Positions 32,613-43,350 of a stretch of DNA of 64,000 bases are shown piece after piece; within the stretch, counting starts at the first letter, position 1, and each line of letters starts with the position of its first letter. The DNA is taken from the NCBI GenBank assembly GCA_031216915.1, contig CM062289.1, forward strand, positions 443,061,587 to 443,125,586, given 5' to 3'. The DNA comes from Pictodentalium vernedei (lineage: Eukaryota > Mollusca > Scaphopoda > Dentaliida > Dentaliidae). The translations under genes and the position numbers were made by a program. The notes below the pieces were generated by a model, which had not been told where the DNA came from, did not search any database, and saw only the letters and a list, made by a program, of their open reading frames with translations.

Positions 32613-32950
32613 TGCTAATTAGATAATTCGAGGAAATGTGGGGGAATTTGATGCAATACTAAATTTTCGGCCTTCCGCTGATTTGTCGCGGTCCTCTAAC
32701 GAAGAGGCCTACATTGGCTCAGTGCCACCCCCCCCCCCCCCCACTCCCTGGGAATTCCTCCAGCAGACATGTGTATAAAATTTGTTGGAAAATATTCGCT
32801 CCGCATACTTTTCCGCTTCCAAATAACCACCCGCCCGTACCACACATCACTTCTCTGTGGCACTCACCTCTAATTACAACAATATAATGTTGGATACTGT
32901 TCATTATGCTTGTTTTCAACATATACCTGAATTATCTCCCGGTTGCTTAT
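32613..32950. other. No gene; poly-C run
   Basis: Poly-C at about 32727-32742. The short open frames show nothing recognisable. Confidence 0.5.
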
Positions 32951-33207
32951 CCCTTTATCTAACAGAACACACTTGTTTACCCTTGTATTTTCGTTCTTGG
33001 ACATGAACTTATTTTCATTTTATTTCTTTCAAAATATAGCTTATTGGCCCCCTCATTGGAACAAACTCGGTGAGCTCGTTCCAATAAGGAATCGTGAACT
33101 ATGTTTTAGAGGAGAAAGAATTAAAAAAAATATTAAAAATGAATCATTAGGAATGGCGGTATTTATGAAAAACGCTAACCGGAGACATTGTTGTATTGGG
33201 TAAAGTG
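32951..33207. mobile_element. TTAA-family foldback, diverged
   Basis: CCCTTTATCTAACAGA and TATTGGGTAAAG ends with core CATTGGAACAAACTCGGTGA and inverse GAGCTCGTTCCAATAAGG. The TTAA flanks are lost. Confidence 0.7.
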
Positions 33208-33960
33208 TTGGCGTTTAAAAAAAGAGTTATAACAGTGAGGAAATCAGCATGATTTTGGAGAAAGAGCATCCAGCAGTTCCGTACTCATCCCCCATGAGAC
33301 ACCTAGAGTTTTGAAATTTGTTGCGACCCCTTCTACACTTAAAGTGTCCGTTGTAACTTTACAATCCACCAAGTGTGTGGCAACATGGGCGAAGAGGTTC
33401 CTCCCACACTTCACTATTTTCGTAAATCTACACAAACGTTTGAACTTCTGAAGATTCGGTCGAACAAAATAGTCAATTCCTCGCTCAAAATCGGTAAAAT
33501 TCGATAGAATATTTGCTTTTGGATTGAAATTGCAGAACAGAAATCAGACAATCTTCCATTCCATGTGGGAGTGGAATTTGGACTCCAAAAATCTTGGGTC
33601 GGAATATTTGCATCCCATCATGAGGGTGCAATTGTATTTTTATGTAGTAGGAATTTCTGAAGACACTTGTCGGAATGTTTTGGAGCAGGGAAGGGAGGGG
33701 TGAAGTTGGAATTATCCAAGTGGACACACTGACAAACCCCATTTAAAATCACTTCGACAGATCCCTGTCATTCATGTTCTGCGTCAGTGAATAATTACCG
33801 GCTTTTCAACTGAGGATTTTTGTCGAAATTTCAAACTTGCATGATTCAAATTTCTCCCATAATGCTACGCGCAATTTCACCTATACGGTCTTGTTTGACA
33901 AAGCTTATTGAGATCTGTCAAACAATGTTGAACAGGCTAAATTCCTAGCTGCAAAATGGG
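33208..33960. other. No gene seen
   Basis: The open frame on the minus strand at 33485-33742 has no recognisable domain. Confidence 0.45.
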
Positions 33961-34380
33961 AGAAATGTATTACAGTGGAATTCTGTTAATTGAATAGCCA
34001 CTTTGCCAGTGAGAATTATTCAATTAACAGGAGTATTCAATTAAGAAGGAATTGATAACTTTTCTGTGTTTTAGAGATAAATTTAGCATTTATTCTATTA
34101 GCTCTGTCAAACACGATATAATAGAATAAATGCCTATATTAGATGCACTTATGTGAAATAGGTCTCTAAACATTGGGTATTTGGTGAGTGTCAGGATAAT
34201 TTCTCAACACATTACAGAATTTTTTATTCAATTAACAGGAGTTTGCTCTATAACCTATATTCAATTAAGAGGTGAAATTTGTACTGAATGTATGGCAAAT
34301 GGTTTGGTATTTAGAAATTATATTCAATTAACGGGGTTATTCAATTAAGAGATATGCAATTTAGTGGACTCTACTGTACT
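33961..34380. repeat. Low-copy interspersed ATTCAATTAA motifs
   Basis: ATTCAATTAA followed by CAGG/GAGG/ACGGGG-like endings recurs around 34018, 34037, 34228, 34260 and 34322, with an internal inverted TTTATTCTATTA / ATAGAATAAA pair near 34090-34125. It resembles degenerate satellite or transposon interior. Confidence 0.5.
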
Positions 34381-34917
34381 TGAAATTCTGTTATATTGAC
34401 ATCAGTACGCAGAGAGGCTAAATACTTCCACGTAAAATTTGTGAACCGGGATAACTTAAGAGAGATTTTATCAGTATTCCAAAGTCGCTCCTCTCAACTA
34501 ATCGATGCATCTCTGCCGGAGGATGAGGAACACTTGGGGCATAAAACGTCTGATGGAAACACACTAAGCATTGTTTTCAAATTTCCGAAAAGTGGGGACA
34601 TAAAATATTAATTGTCTATCATTTGCGGCAATCAGCTTTTCATTACTACACTTATAATTGTTATAGAAGATATTAAGTTTTCAGAAAAATAAATTAGATA
34701 CGCGTCGCGACGTGCCGTCCCAAGTTGCATCAATCAATATACCACTTAACGCTGAGAAGAAGCTTATTGTATTTAATATAACGAGTGACGATTTTATATC
34801 TACTTCTCAAACTCCATGTAAATTGACCTGACAATACAATGTATTTTGTAAATTTTATTCTGTATCCAAACTGGAATTTTATTATACATACTTTTTGATA
34901 ATTTTGACTGTGAGTGA
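34381..34917. other. No gene seen
   Basis: A 71-codon open frame at 34396-34611 lacks recognisable motifs. I cannot support it as a gene. Confidence 0.4.
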
Positions 34918-35130
34918 ATTATTTACGTAACATAACGGCCAAAACGGCCAAAACGGCCAGGGATAATCACAAAAAATCGCATTTCAAGTTTTATTTTATT
35001 GTTTTCAAGTTTTCCATCAAAACACAGCTTTTGAACCATCACTGGGACGAGATCGTTCCAATGGGGTTCTAGTACCGTACCACGCCCTATGTTTTGTAGA
35101 CGAAAGACAGAAATTGGGTGTTATTCAATA
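34918..35130. mobile_element. TTAA-family foldback, strongly diverged
   Basis: Retains ACGTAACATAACGGCC (with the GGCCAAAAC word tripled), ACACAGCTTTTGAACCATC, GGGACGAGATCGTTCCAATG and a right arm ATGTTTTGTAGACGAAAGA. Ends eroded. Confidence 0.6.
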
Positions 35131-35426
35131 AATTGTTTTGAAACTGATGTCTTCTGGACATGTTAGGTAAATGATTAAACATTCACACTCATGTATTGCA
35201 AGGGTACACACAGACTCACTTTGTGTACATATAAGGAATTGACTAAAGGCGCGAATGTAGGTGTGTGTTTTCTGTCTATGCAGTGGTGTCTGTAATAGGT
35301 AATGGTGTGTTTTTGTAATATAATAGTATGGGTAGGTGTGTCGATACATGGCGCGGCGTTGGGATAGTATAATCCTACTCGATTCGCAGCTATCACTGTA
35401 CACGTGTCTCTCTTCACATAGAACAT
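35131..35426. other. No gene seen
   Basis: No supported feature; GT-rich on the plus strand. Confidence 0.45.
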
Positions 35427-35436
35427 GTGGCTCCTA

Positions 35437-35778
35437 TTTATTTATTTGTGTTTAGGATCACATATTTCTGCACAATGGCTAATCATGACCACGACAGTTT
35501 TACGGGTGGAGGAAGCCGGAGTACCCGGAGAGAACCACCGAACAACTGCCAGCTCCCCAACATGTTAACTCCACACAAGCAGGGTTAGCATTGGCTGAAG
35601 GCAAGTGCACCATCGACGTGCAGCACGCCTTATTACGCACTGCCATCGTGCCTCCACGTGGGCAATGGGGGTGAAGTGTCTTGCCCAAGGACACAACGCG
35701 GTTGCCGCAGGTGGGATTCGAACCGAGGACCTCTCGGCTTGCAGCCTGCACCTCTACCTACTGAGCCACCGAGCCCCA
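35437..35778 (-). mobile_element. Full-length SINE, tRNA head, tail type 1, short-body subfamily
   Basis: Intact A and B boxes on the minus strand. The body lacks the CTGCAGCACAGG segment. Target duplications GTGGCTCCTA (10 bp) lie at 35427-35436 and 35779-35788. Confidence 0.92.
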
Positions 35779-35805
35779 GTGGCTCCTAGTTTCCGGGACT
35801 ATTAT

Positions 35806-35955
35806 AATCCTTCATGGGTGCGGGTGTGGGATGGGAAAATCTCACCCGAGGGCAAGATATTTGGGCCAGACACGAGGCTTGCCGAGTGTCTGGACCAAAT
35901 ATCTTGTCCCGAGGGTGAGATTTTCCCATCCCACACCCGCACCCATCATGGATTA
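35806..35955. repeat. Long near-perfect foldback (about 60-bp arms)
   Basis: Arms run CATGGGTGCGGGTGTGGGAT, then AAATCTCACCCGAGGGCAAG, then ATATTTGGGCCAGACAC, to a centre near 35880; the right arm mirrors them with very few mismatches. GC-rich relative to its surroundings. No target duplication recognised. Confidence 0.9.
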
Positions 35956-36467
35956 TTTTTCTCCCCCAACACGCAGCGATTACGTTAGCCAGAGGGAATC
36001 AGGAGTCACGTGCTGATTCAATCAACTCATTCTGTATTCGTTGTTTTGAAAAACTGATGACACCATCAGAAAGAGCATGCGCAAGTTATGTATATACCAA
36101 GGTATATACCACGAAATCGATTAGGAACGGTGGCAACTTGAGGGTTGAAGAGTTTTAGAGCATCAAACTTTGATCACACTGCATTCCGATGACGTCAATG
36201 TGAATTAGTTGGTAGCAAGACACTGATACGATATGCATAACGTCATAATAACGTTATAAATGTATAACGTCACGTGGGTGGGGTGGGATACATCTGTCTC
36301 TCCCTGCTATCTCACCCTGGACACACATATGTTACACATGCAGTGAGCGGGGGGGGGGGGGGAGAGTGAGAGAAAAGAGTATAGCTTCATTGAATTCATC
36401 GTAAATTTTAATGTTTCAGTAACCCTTATCAAACGTTTGTGGAGATGGCTGCAGGTCAATCCTTCAC
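35956..36467. other. No gene; poly-G run
   Basis: Includes an imperfect ATACCAAGGTATATACC palindrome (about 36092), tandem-like ATAACGT words (36238-36270) and a poly-G run near 36349-36362. Confidence 0.5.
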
Positions 36468-36705
36468 CTAGCAAATCGCCCGCACCCACTCACTTAATTT
36501 ACAAATAAAGCAGTAAAAATAAATATATTTTTCAACGAAATATAAGAAACCATATTTTGTGACCCAGTGACCCATCATTGGGACGGCCGCGTCGAGCTCG
36601 TTCCAATGAGGGATCCCATAATATATTTTTGTTGAAAACATTTAGAAAAAAAACAATAATTAAAAATAATAATTTTGATATTGTCTACATTGTGTCAAGG
36701 GTTAA
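36468..36705. mobile_element. TTAA-family foldback, GATATCGTCTGCG subfamily, diverged
   Basis: AAATCGCCCGCACCCACTC at left and GATATTGTCTACATTGTGTC plus GGGTTAA at right match the 47.2/50.7-kb copies. The core CATTGGGACGGCCGCGTCG has mutated from GAGCTC. Confidence 0.7.
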
Positions 36706-36759
36706 AAATCTTTTAATAATTCTACCCTATAATGGCATCTTTGAATTATTTGATCTTAA

Positions 36760-36988
36760 TTTATATATTTATTGGTGTTTAAGGTCACATATTTCTACAC
36801 AATGGCTAATCATGACCACACCATTGGGATAACGCCAAGATTAGTCAATCGCGTATACCCATGTTGTCCATTTTAGAGTACTTCCTCCCCAATCAATGGT
36901 GGCTGGGTCCTATTTTACCAGTAAAATGGAGCTTGTTTATCACAGTAAACAAGCACTGCTTCATTTCACGGGGTTTCTATGGGGATAA
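36760..36988 (-). mobile_element. SINE with head 3 and tail type 1
   Basis: Contains GGTCCTATTTTACCAGT-like and GCTTGTTTATCACAGTAAAC head sequences and the GGTCACATATTTCTACACAA tail. Target duplications TTGATCTTAA lie at 36750-36759 and 36989-36998. Confidence 0.88.
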
Positions 36989-37114
36989 TTGATCTTAACC
37001 CTTTGATACATTAATTATCCGACGTGCAAACGTCACTGGGAATTCAGTTTCTTCAACGTTTTTCAAAATGCGACGTCAAACGTCGGAAAGTACAAATAAC
37101 AAGATATTTTTCAC

Positions 37115-37423
37115 TTTATTTATTTATTTATTGGTGTTTAAGGTCACATATTTATGCACAATGGCTAATCGTGACCGTGACAGTTTTACAGGTGGAGGAA
37201 GCCGGCGTACCCGGAGAGAACCACCGAGCAACGACGAGCAACTGTCAGCTCCTCAACATTCTAACTCTGTTCATGCACCGCTCAAGCAGGATTACAGCGG
37301 TTGAAGACATGTACACCATCGACGTGCAGTACGCCTTAGAACACGGCGTCATCGTGCCCCCATGCAGGCAACCAGGATAAAGTGCCTTGCCCAAGGACAC
37401 AACGCGGGTCGTCCCGGACGGGG
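37115..37423 (-). mobile_element. SINE body with tail type 1 and a minimal 5' head
   Basis: Body and tail are intact but the 5' end is only GTCCGGGACGACCCGCG (minus strand) before the common GTTGTGTCCTTGGGCAAGGC. No A/B box or 5S region is present. Probable target duplications ATTTTTCAC lie at 37106-37114 and 37424-37432. Either a 5'-truncated insertion or a different head. Confidence 0.8.
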
Positions 37424-37440
37424 ATTTTTCACATTAGTGA

Positions 37441-37695
37441 TTAACTTGTTGAGGACTAAATTATTTTTGGTGGTCTGAATTTGTTATTCAATACTTGTTT
37501 TAGTACAAATTATTGGAGAGTGCCCAAAGGCACCACACCCACAGGCACCACGCCCACATGCACTCTCCAATAATTTGTAATAAAACAAATTTATACAAAC
37601 AAAATATTATTTGTGTTTGACTGAATATGAAATATAAGCAAGCAAAGTGTTGGCTTTTGCTCTGGTATCCTCATTTCTAGCACTCAACCAGTTAA
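37441..37695. mobile_element. TTAA MITE, same family as 792-1041
   Basis: TTAA at 37441-37444 and 37692-37695. Ends CTTGTTGAGGACTAAATTA and CTAGCACTCAACCAG resemble the CTGGTAGAGTGCTAAATTA ends at 796. Central hairpin arms ACAAATTATTGGAGAGTGC and inverse, with an inserted CACCACGCCCACA-like repeat between them. Lies eight bases downstream of the SINE's target duplication. Confidence 0.83.
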
Positions 37696-37853
37696 GAAGT
37701 CTTGATAGCAGAATTATATTAGTTTTTTAAGCTGCGATAAGATTTGGCTCAACGGTTGTCACTGAGCACTATTCGGGAGAAAATAGGAACTGAGGTTAAA
37801 ACTTTAAAAAATCGAAAAATAATAATAAACAAATGTCCACAAAATATCAACGT
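37696..37853. other. Short leader before the satellite array
   Basis: AT-rich; no promoter or start codon recognised. The plus-strand frame that enters the array has no ATG here. Confidence 0.5.
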
Positions 37854-40800
37854 TCTGTTTGATTTCGCGCGTCATAAGACATACAAAAGTATCAATGCGC
37901 CGTTTGATTTCGTACGTCATAAGACATACAAAAGTATCAACACGCTGTTTGATTTCGTACGTCATAAGACATACAAAAGTATCAATGCGCTGTTTGATTT
38001 CGCACGTCATAAGTCTTGCAAAAGTATCAACGCGCTGTTTGATTTCGTACGTCATAAGACGTACAAAAGTATCAACGCGCTGTTTGATTTCGTACGTCAT
38101 ATGACATACAAAAGTATCAATGCGCTGTTTGATTTCGTACGTCATAAGACGTACAAAAGTATCAATGCGCTGTTTGATTTCGTACGTCATATGACATACA
38201 AAAGTATCAATGCGCTGTTTGATTTCGTACGTCATAAGACGTACAAAAGTATCAATGCGCTGTTTGATTTCGCACGTCATAAGTCTTGCAAAAGTATCAA
38301 TGCGCTGTTTGATTTCGTACGTCATATGACATATAAAAGTATCAATGCGCTGTTTGATTTCGTACGTCATAAGACGTACAAAAGTATCAACGCGCTGTTT
38401 GATTTCGTACGTCATATGACATACAAAAGTATCAATGCGCTGTTTGATTTCGTACGTCATATGACATACAAAAGTATCAATGCGCTGTTTGATTTCGCAC
38501 GTCATAAGTCTTGCAAAAGTATCAATGCGCTGTTTGATTTCGTACATCATAAGACGTACAGAAGTATCAATGCGCTGTTTGTTTTCGTACGTCATATGAC
38601 GTATAAAAGTATCAATGCGCTGTTTGATTTCGTACGTCATAAGACGTACAAAAGTATCAACGCGCTGTTTGATTTCGTACGTCATATGACATACAAAAGT
38701 ATCAATGCGCTGTTTGATTTCGTACGTCATAAGACGTACAAAAGTATCAATGCGCTGTTTGATTTCGTACGTCATATGACATACAAAAGTATCAATGCGC
38801 TGTTTGATTTCGTACGTCATAAGACGTACAAAAGTATCAATGCGCTGTTTGATTTCGCACGTCATAAGTCTTGCAAAAGTATCAATGCGCTGTTTGATTT
38901 CGTACATCATAAGACGTACAGAAGTATCAATGCGCTGTTTGTTTTCGTACGTCATATGACGTATAAAAGTATCAATGCGCTGTTTGATTTCGTACGTCAT
39001 AAGACGTACAAAAGTATCAACGCGCTGTTTGATTTCGTACGTCATATGACATACAAAAGTATCAATGCGCTGTTTGATTTCGTACGTCATAAGACGTACA
39101 AAAGTATCAATGCGCTGTTTGATTTCGTACGTCATAAGACGTACAAAAGTATCAACGCGCTGTTTGATTTCGTACGTCATAAGACATACAAAAGTATCAA
39201 TGCGCCGTTTGATTTCGTACGTCATAAGACGTATAAAAGTATCAATGCGCTGTTTGATTTCGTACGTCATAAGACGTACAAAAGTATCAACGCGCTGTTT
39301 GATTTCGTACGTCATATGACATACAAAAGTATCAATGCGCTGTTTGATTTCGTACGTCATATGACATACAAAAGTATCAATGCGCTGTTTGATTTCGCAC
39401 GTCATAAGTCTTGCAAAAGTATCAATGCGCTGTTTGATTTCGTACATCATAAGACGTACAGAAGTATCAATGCGCTGTTTGTTTTCGTACGTCATATGAC
39501 GTATAAAAGTATCAATGCGCTGTTTGATTTCGTACGTCATAAGACGTACAAAAGTATCAACGCGCTGTTTGATTTCGTACGTCATATGACATACAAAAGT
39601 ATCAATGCGCTGTTTGATTTCGTACGTCATAAGACGTACAAAAGTATCAATGCGCTGTTTGATTTCGTACGTCATAAGACGTACAAAAGTATCAACGCGC
39701 TGTTTGATTTCGTACGTCATAAGACATACAAAAGTATCAATGCGCCGTTTGATTTCGTACGTCATAAGACGTATAAAAGTATCAATGCGCTGTTTGATTT
39801 CGTACGTCATAAGACGTACAAAAGTATCAACGCGCTGTTTGATTTCGTACGTCATATGACATACAAAAGTATCAATGCGCTGTTTGATTTTGTACGTCAT
39901 AAGACGTACAAAAGTATCAACGCGCTGTTTGATTTCGTACGTCATATGACATACAAAAGTATCAATGCGCTGTTTGATTTCGTACGTCATAAGACGTACA
40001 AAAGTATCAACGCGCTGTTTGATTTCGTACGTCATAAGACGTATAAAAGTATCAATGCGCTGTTTGATTTCGTACGTCATAAGACGTACAAAAGTATCAA
40101 CGCGCTGTTTGATTTCGTACGTCATATGACATACAAAAGTATCAATGCGCTGTTTGATTTCGTACGTCATAAGACGTACAAAAGTATCAACGCGCTGTTT
40201 GATTTCGTACGTCATATGACATACAAAAGTATCAATGCGCTGTTTGATTTCGTACGTCATAAGACGTACAAAAGTATCAATGCGCTGTTTGATTTCGTAC
40301 GTCATATGACATACAAAAGTATCAATGCGCTGTTTGATTTCGTACGTCATAAGACGTACAAAAGTATCAATGCGCTGTTTGATTTCGCACGCCATAAGTC
40401 TTGCAAAAGTATCAATGCGCTGTTTGATTTCGTACATCATAAGACGTACAGAAGTATCAATGCGCTGTTTGTTTTCGTACGTCATAAGACGTATAAAAGT
40501 ATCAATGCGTTGTTTGATTTCGTACGTCATAAGACGTACAAAAGTATCAATGCGGTGTTTGATTTCGTACGTCATAAGACGTACAAAAGTATCAATGCGG
40601 TGTTTGATTTCGTACGTCAAAAGACATACAAAAGTATCAATGCGCTGTTTGATTTCGTACGTCATAAGGCATACAAAAGTATCAATGCGCTGTTTGATTT
40701 CGTACGTCAAAAGACGTACAAAAGTATCAATGCGCTGTTTGATTTCGTACGTCATAAGACGTACAAAAGTATCAACGCGCTGTTTGATTTCGTACGTCAT

Positions 40801-41148
40801 AAGACGTACACAAGTATCAATGCGCTGTTTGATTTCGTACGTCAAAAGACGTACAAAAGTATGAATGCGCCGTTTGATTTCGTACGTCATAAGACGTACA
40901 AAAGTATCAACGCGCCGTTTGATTTCGTACGTCATAAGACGTACACAAGTATCAATGCGCTGTTTGATTTCGTACGTCAAAAGACATACACAAGTATCAA
41001 TGCGTCATAAGACATACAAAAGTATCAATGCGCTGTTTGATTTCGTACGTCATAAGACATACAAAAGTATCAATGCGCTGTTTGATTTCGTACGTCATAA
41101 GACATACAAAAGTATCAATGCGCTGTTTGATTTCGTACGTCATAAATG
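37854..41148. repeat. 45-bp tandem array (about 73 units) open in both strands
   Basis: Unit: ATCAATGCGCTGTTTGATTT, then CGTACGTCATAAGACGTACA, then AAAGT. The period is 45 bp, so frames are preserved. One plus-strand frame is open for 37744-41010 (15-residue repeat INALFDFVRHKTYKS) and one minus-strand frame for 37804-40980 (repeat MTYEIKQRIDTFVRL). A second plus frame is open except in units with CATATGA. The first plus-frame ATG is at 38101; the open frame starts without one. A deletion in the unit near 41005 breaks the phase, followed by about three more units. Changes between units include both silent and replacement sites. I favour a satellite over a gene. Each unit can form a GTACGTC/GACGTAC stem. 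Confidence 0.93.
38881..39960. repeat. Higher-order 540-bp duplication within the array
   Basis: 38881-39359 and 39421-39899 are identical except for one base (39351 C, 39891 T). The marker pair of units with CGTACATCAT and CAGAAGT recurs at 38521, 38881, 39421 and 40411 (spacings 8, 12 and 22 units). Confidence 0.9.
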
Positions 41149-41681
41149 TACAAAAGCAACAATGGGTTAAACTGGACTCTTCTGAGAAATCCGCAGAGGT
41201 TTATTACTATATAGACGAATCCTATTAAGATGAAGATAGAGAATTTCTAATGTTTTTTCAGTTGGTACCAGAGTAAACGTATGAGTGACTAAGGAAATGT
41301 ATTTTTTTACCTTGGATTTTCTTGCTGTCACTGATTATATATTACTGATACCTCCTCAAAACGGTAGATATGTTTACACTATATGCGTTGCGATCTTTCA
41401 TGTGAAACTAGAACACGTTCAATTTCAATTACAATTCACAAACCTTGAAAACATACAGTGACATCTATCAAAATCTATTTCCTAAGTGTCACTTGGAAAG
41501 ATAGTCTCTTTTATTACTTTCCAAAGTGTGATTTACTTGGATTTCCGGGTTTTATTATAAACGATAACTTCACAAGTGAATTATGCAATCAATTGTGTCA
41601 TGTGTTCGTGCGCGCAAACGAAGACGCTAACAAGACGCTTTGCCGTGGGTGTCATGGGGACTTCATTGTTTTTTTGCTTTT
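41149..41681. other. No gene seen
   Basis: AT-rich; no supported feature. Confidence 0.5.
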
Positions 41682-41930
41682 TTAACCCTTTACCTAACAT
41701 GAAAATCAGACGACACTTGCAAAAGAATTCTTGAATAACTATTATTTTCATTTTGTCTCAAAAACGTAGGTTATGACCCCTCATTGGAACGAGCTCGACG
41801 AGCTCGTTCCAATGAGGGGTCATAACCTATGTTTTTGAGACAAAAAATGAAAAAAATAATGAAAATTAATTGGCGAGTTTTGAGAATAGCGCTGGCCGTT
41901 TTTTGAGGGTTACGTTAGATAAAGGGTTAA
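41682..41930. mobile_element. TTAA-family foldback MITE, well preserved
   Basis: TTAA at 41682-41685 and 41927-41930; ends CCCTTTACCTAACATG and CGTTAGATAAAGGG. The perfect core palindrome of CATTGGAACGAGCTCGACGA and inverse extends through GGTTATGACCCC and AAAAACGTAGG/CTATGTTTTT. A reference copy for the family. Confidence 0.92.
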
Positions 41931-41960
41931 ATAATATAATAATTGTTACTAATGAAAAGT

Positions 41961-42134
41961 AATAAACAGAGTAATCGTTTGATTGGACTGGTTATGTAAA
42001 ATAATTCATTCGAGGCGGTGACTATATTGTAAAACACTCGTGCGCATTCGCGCACTCGTGTTTGTAAAAGTCCCTCACCTTTCATGAATTATTTCACGTA
42101 ACCAGTCCAGTCAAGCGATTACTCTCTATTTATT
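41961..42134. repeat. Long inverted repeat
   Basis: Arms AATAAACAGAGTAATCG, TTGATTGGACTGGTTA and AAATAATTCAT pair with the right side ATGAATTATTTCACG, TAACCAGTCCAGTCAAGCG and ATTACTCTCTATTTATT. The centre is CGTGCGCATTCGCGCACTCG. Probable foldback transposon. Confidence 0.82.
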
Positions 42135-43284
42135 ATATGCTACCCTGTGAATTATCGCAGTGTATCCAAAAGATATTTCGCCATATCCATCGACTTGATG
42201 GATAACGAGGAATATCCCTCAGTAGCTTCCGAAATGACGTCTCGTTTCGGCGCATCACTTCGTCTTCGATACTATTACAAGCGATTCAGTGCCGGATTTA
42301 CCTGCAGTACCCGACGTTCATGCTATTCCAAACCGTTATGGTGATTCTATGACTGAAAATAATAATAAAGTAAAAAATAGATGTTTAGAAAGAGTCACTC
42401 CGAGAGTGATATTGGGCCCTGAACTGGGTCACTTTTCTGAAAAAAAAAATTGCTGATCGATACGCAGATGTTTGTTTGTTTTGGGTTTTTTTGGATGAGT
42501 CGGCGCGCTCAATTCCAAATACCTTGCTGAAAACTGACATTTAATATGTCCTAAAAATTAGCAATAATGAAACAATATGAGAAAATTATCATTTCTAGTA
42601 TTATAATTATTAAATTCCATCTCCCAGTTGAACAATTAATTGGTTAAATTATCGTGGGTGGGACTATTTTTTATGCTTTTATGTTCGCGTGATTTGGGTA
42701 GTACAGGCTTGAAAGAACGATCAGCTGATCTTTGTTATTGTTTTCAAACTAAGTGTTTGCAGACGAATCGGAAGAATAATGTGCAGTAATATGTCAGGTA
42801 GAATATAATAAAATGAAAATCTAAGATATTTTAGTGAATATTGGGAATTCTCTCACTATCTCCTTACTCACAAAGAAGCGTAGATATCTTCTATATATCT
42901 ATCTTGATGTTATGTCGTTATATATTTCCAGCACACGTGAGAAAAGATTGCATATTATAAAGTTCGCTTCATTTCTTAATCAAAATCATTTATAACTCGA
43001 AAAATGGCATTTTATGTTTCATCAGATGTTTTTGGAAGTTGAAAAAAATGGAACAATATTATTTGAATGTTGACTATTTGCTTGCAGTGCAATGCAGATT
43101 TGGTCATTTCATAATATAAAGCATAAACTCTTCAGTCTAACTCTACTTATGGGAGGCACGTGCAAAAAACTTTCTTTGAATAACTAAATACTTTTCATTT
43201 TGGCCTACAAAACTTAACTCGTAGAAGCCGGGGAATCAGAATGAATTCATTGAACATGACATACCGCGAAAAACTTGCAGTAAA
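42135..43284. other. No gene; possible MITE remnant
   Basis: 43150-43225 weakly resembles the left half of the TTAA family (CACGTGCAAAAAACTTTCTT, then GAATAACTAAATACTTTTCA). Otherwise AT-rich. Confidence 0.45.
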
Positions 43285-43350
43285 GCAGGTGCTTCTAGTC
43301 AAGTGTCGTCTGCCTGAAGAGGCAGACGACACTTGACTAGAAGCACCTGC
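43285..43350. repeat. Perfect hairpin, 31-bp arms
   Basis: GCAGGTGCTTCTAGTCAAGT... pairs perfectly with its inverse across a 4-base GAAG loop. The arm contains GTCGTCTGC, the word found inside the TTAA family ends. Confidence 0.93.

Noticed and set aside
37744..41010. 1088-codon open frame as a real gene
   Set aside because: It lies wholly in the 45-bp satellite, starts without ATG, is open on the opposite strand as well, and shows no excess of silent changes.
37854..41148. CRISPR-like array
   Set aside because: The repeats are contiguous without unique spacers and the context is eukaryotic.
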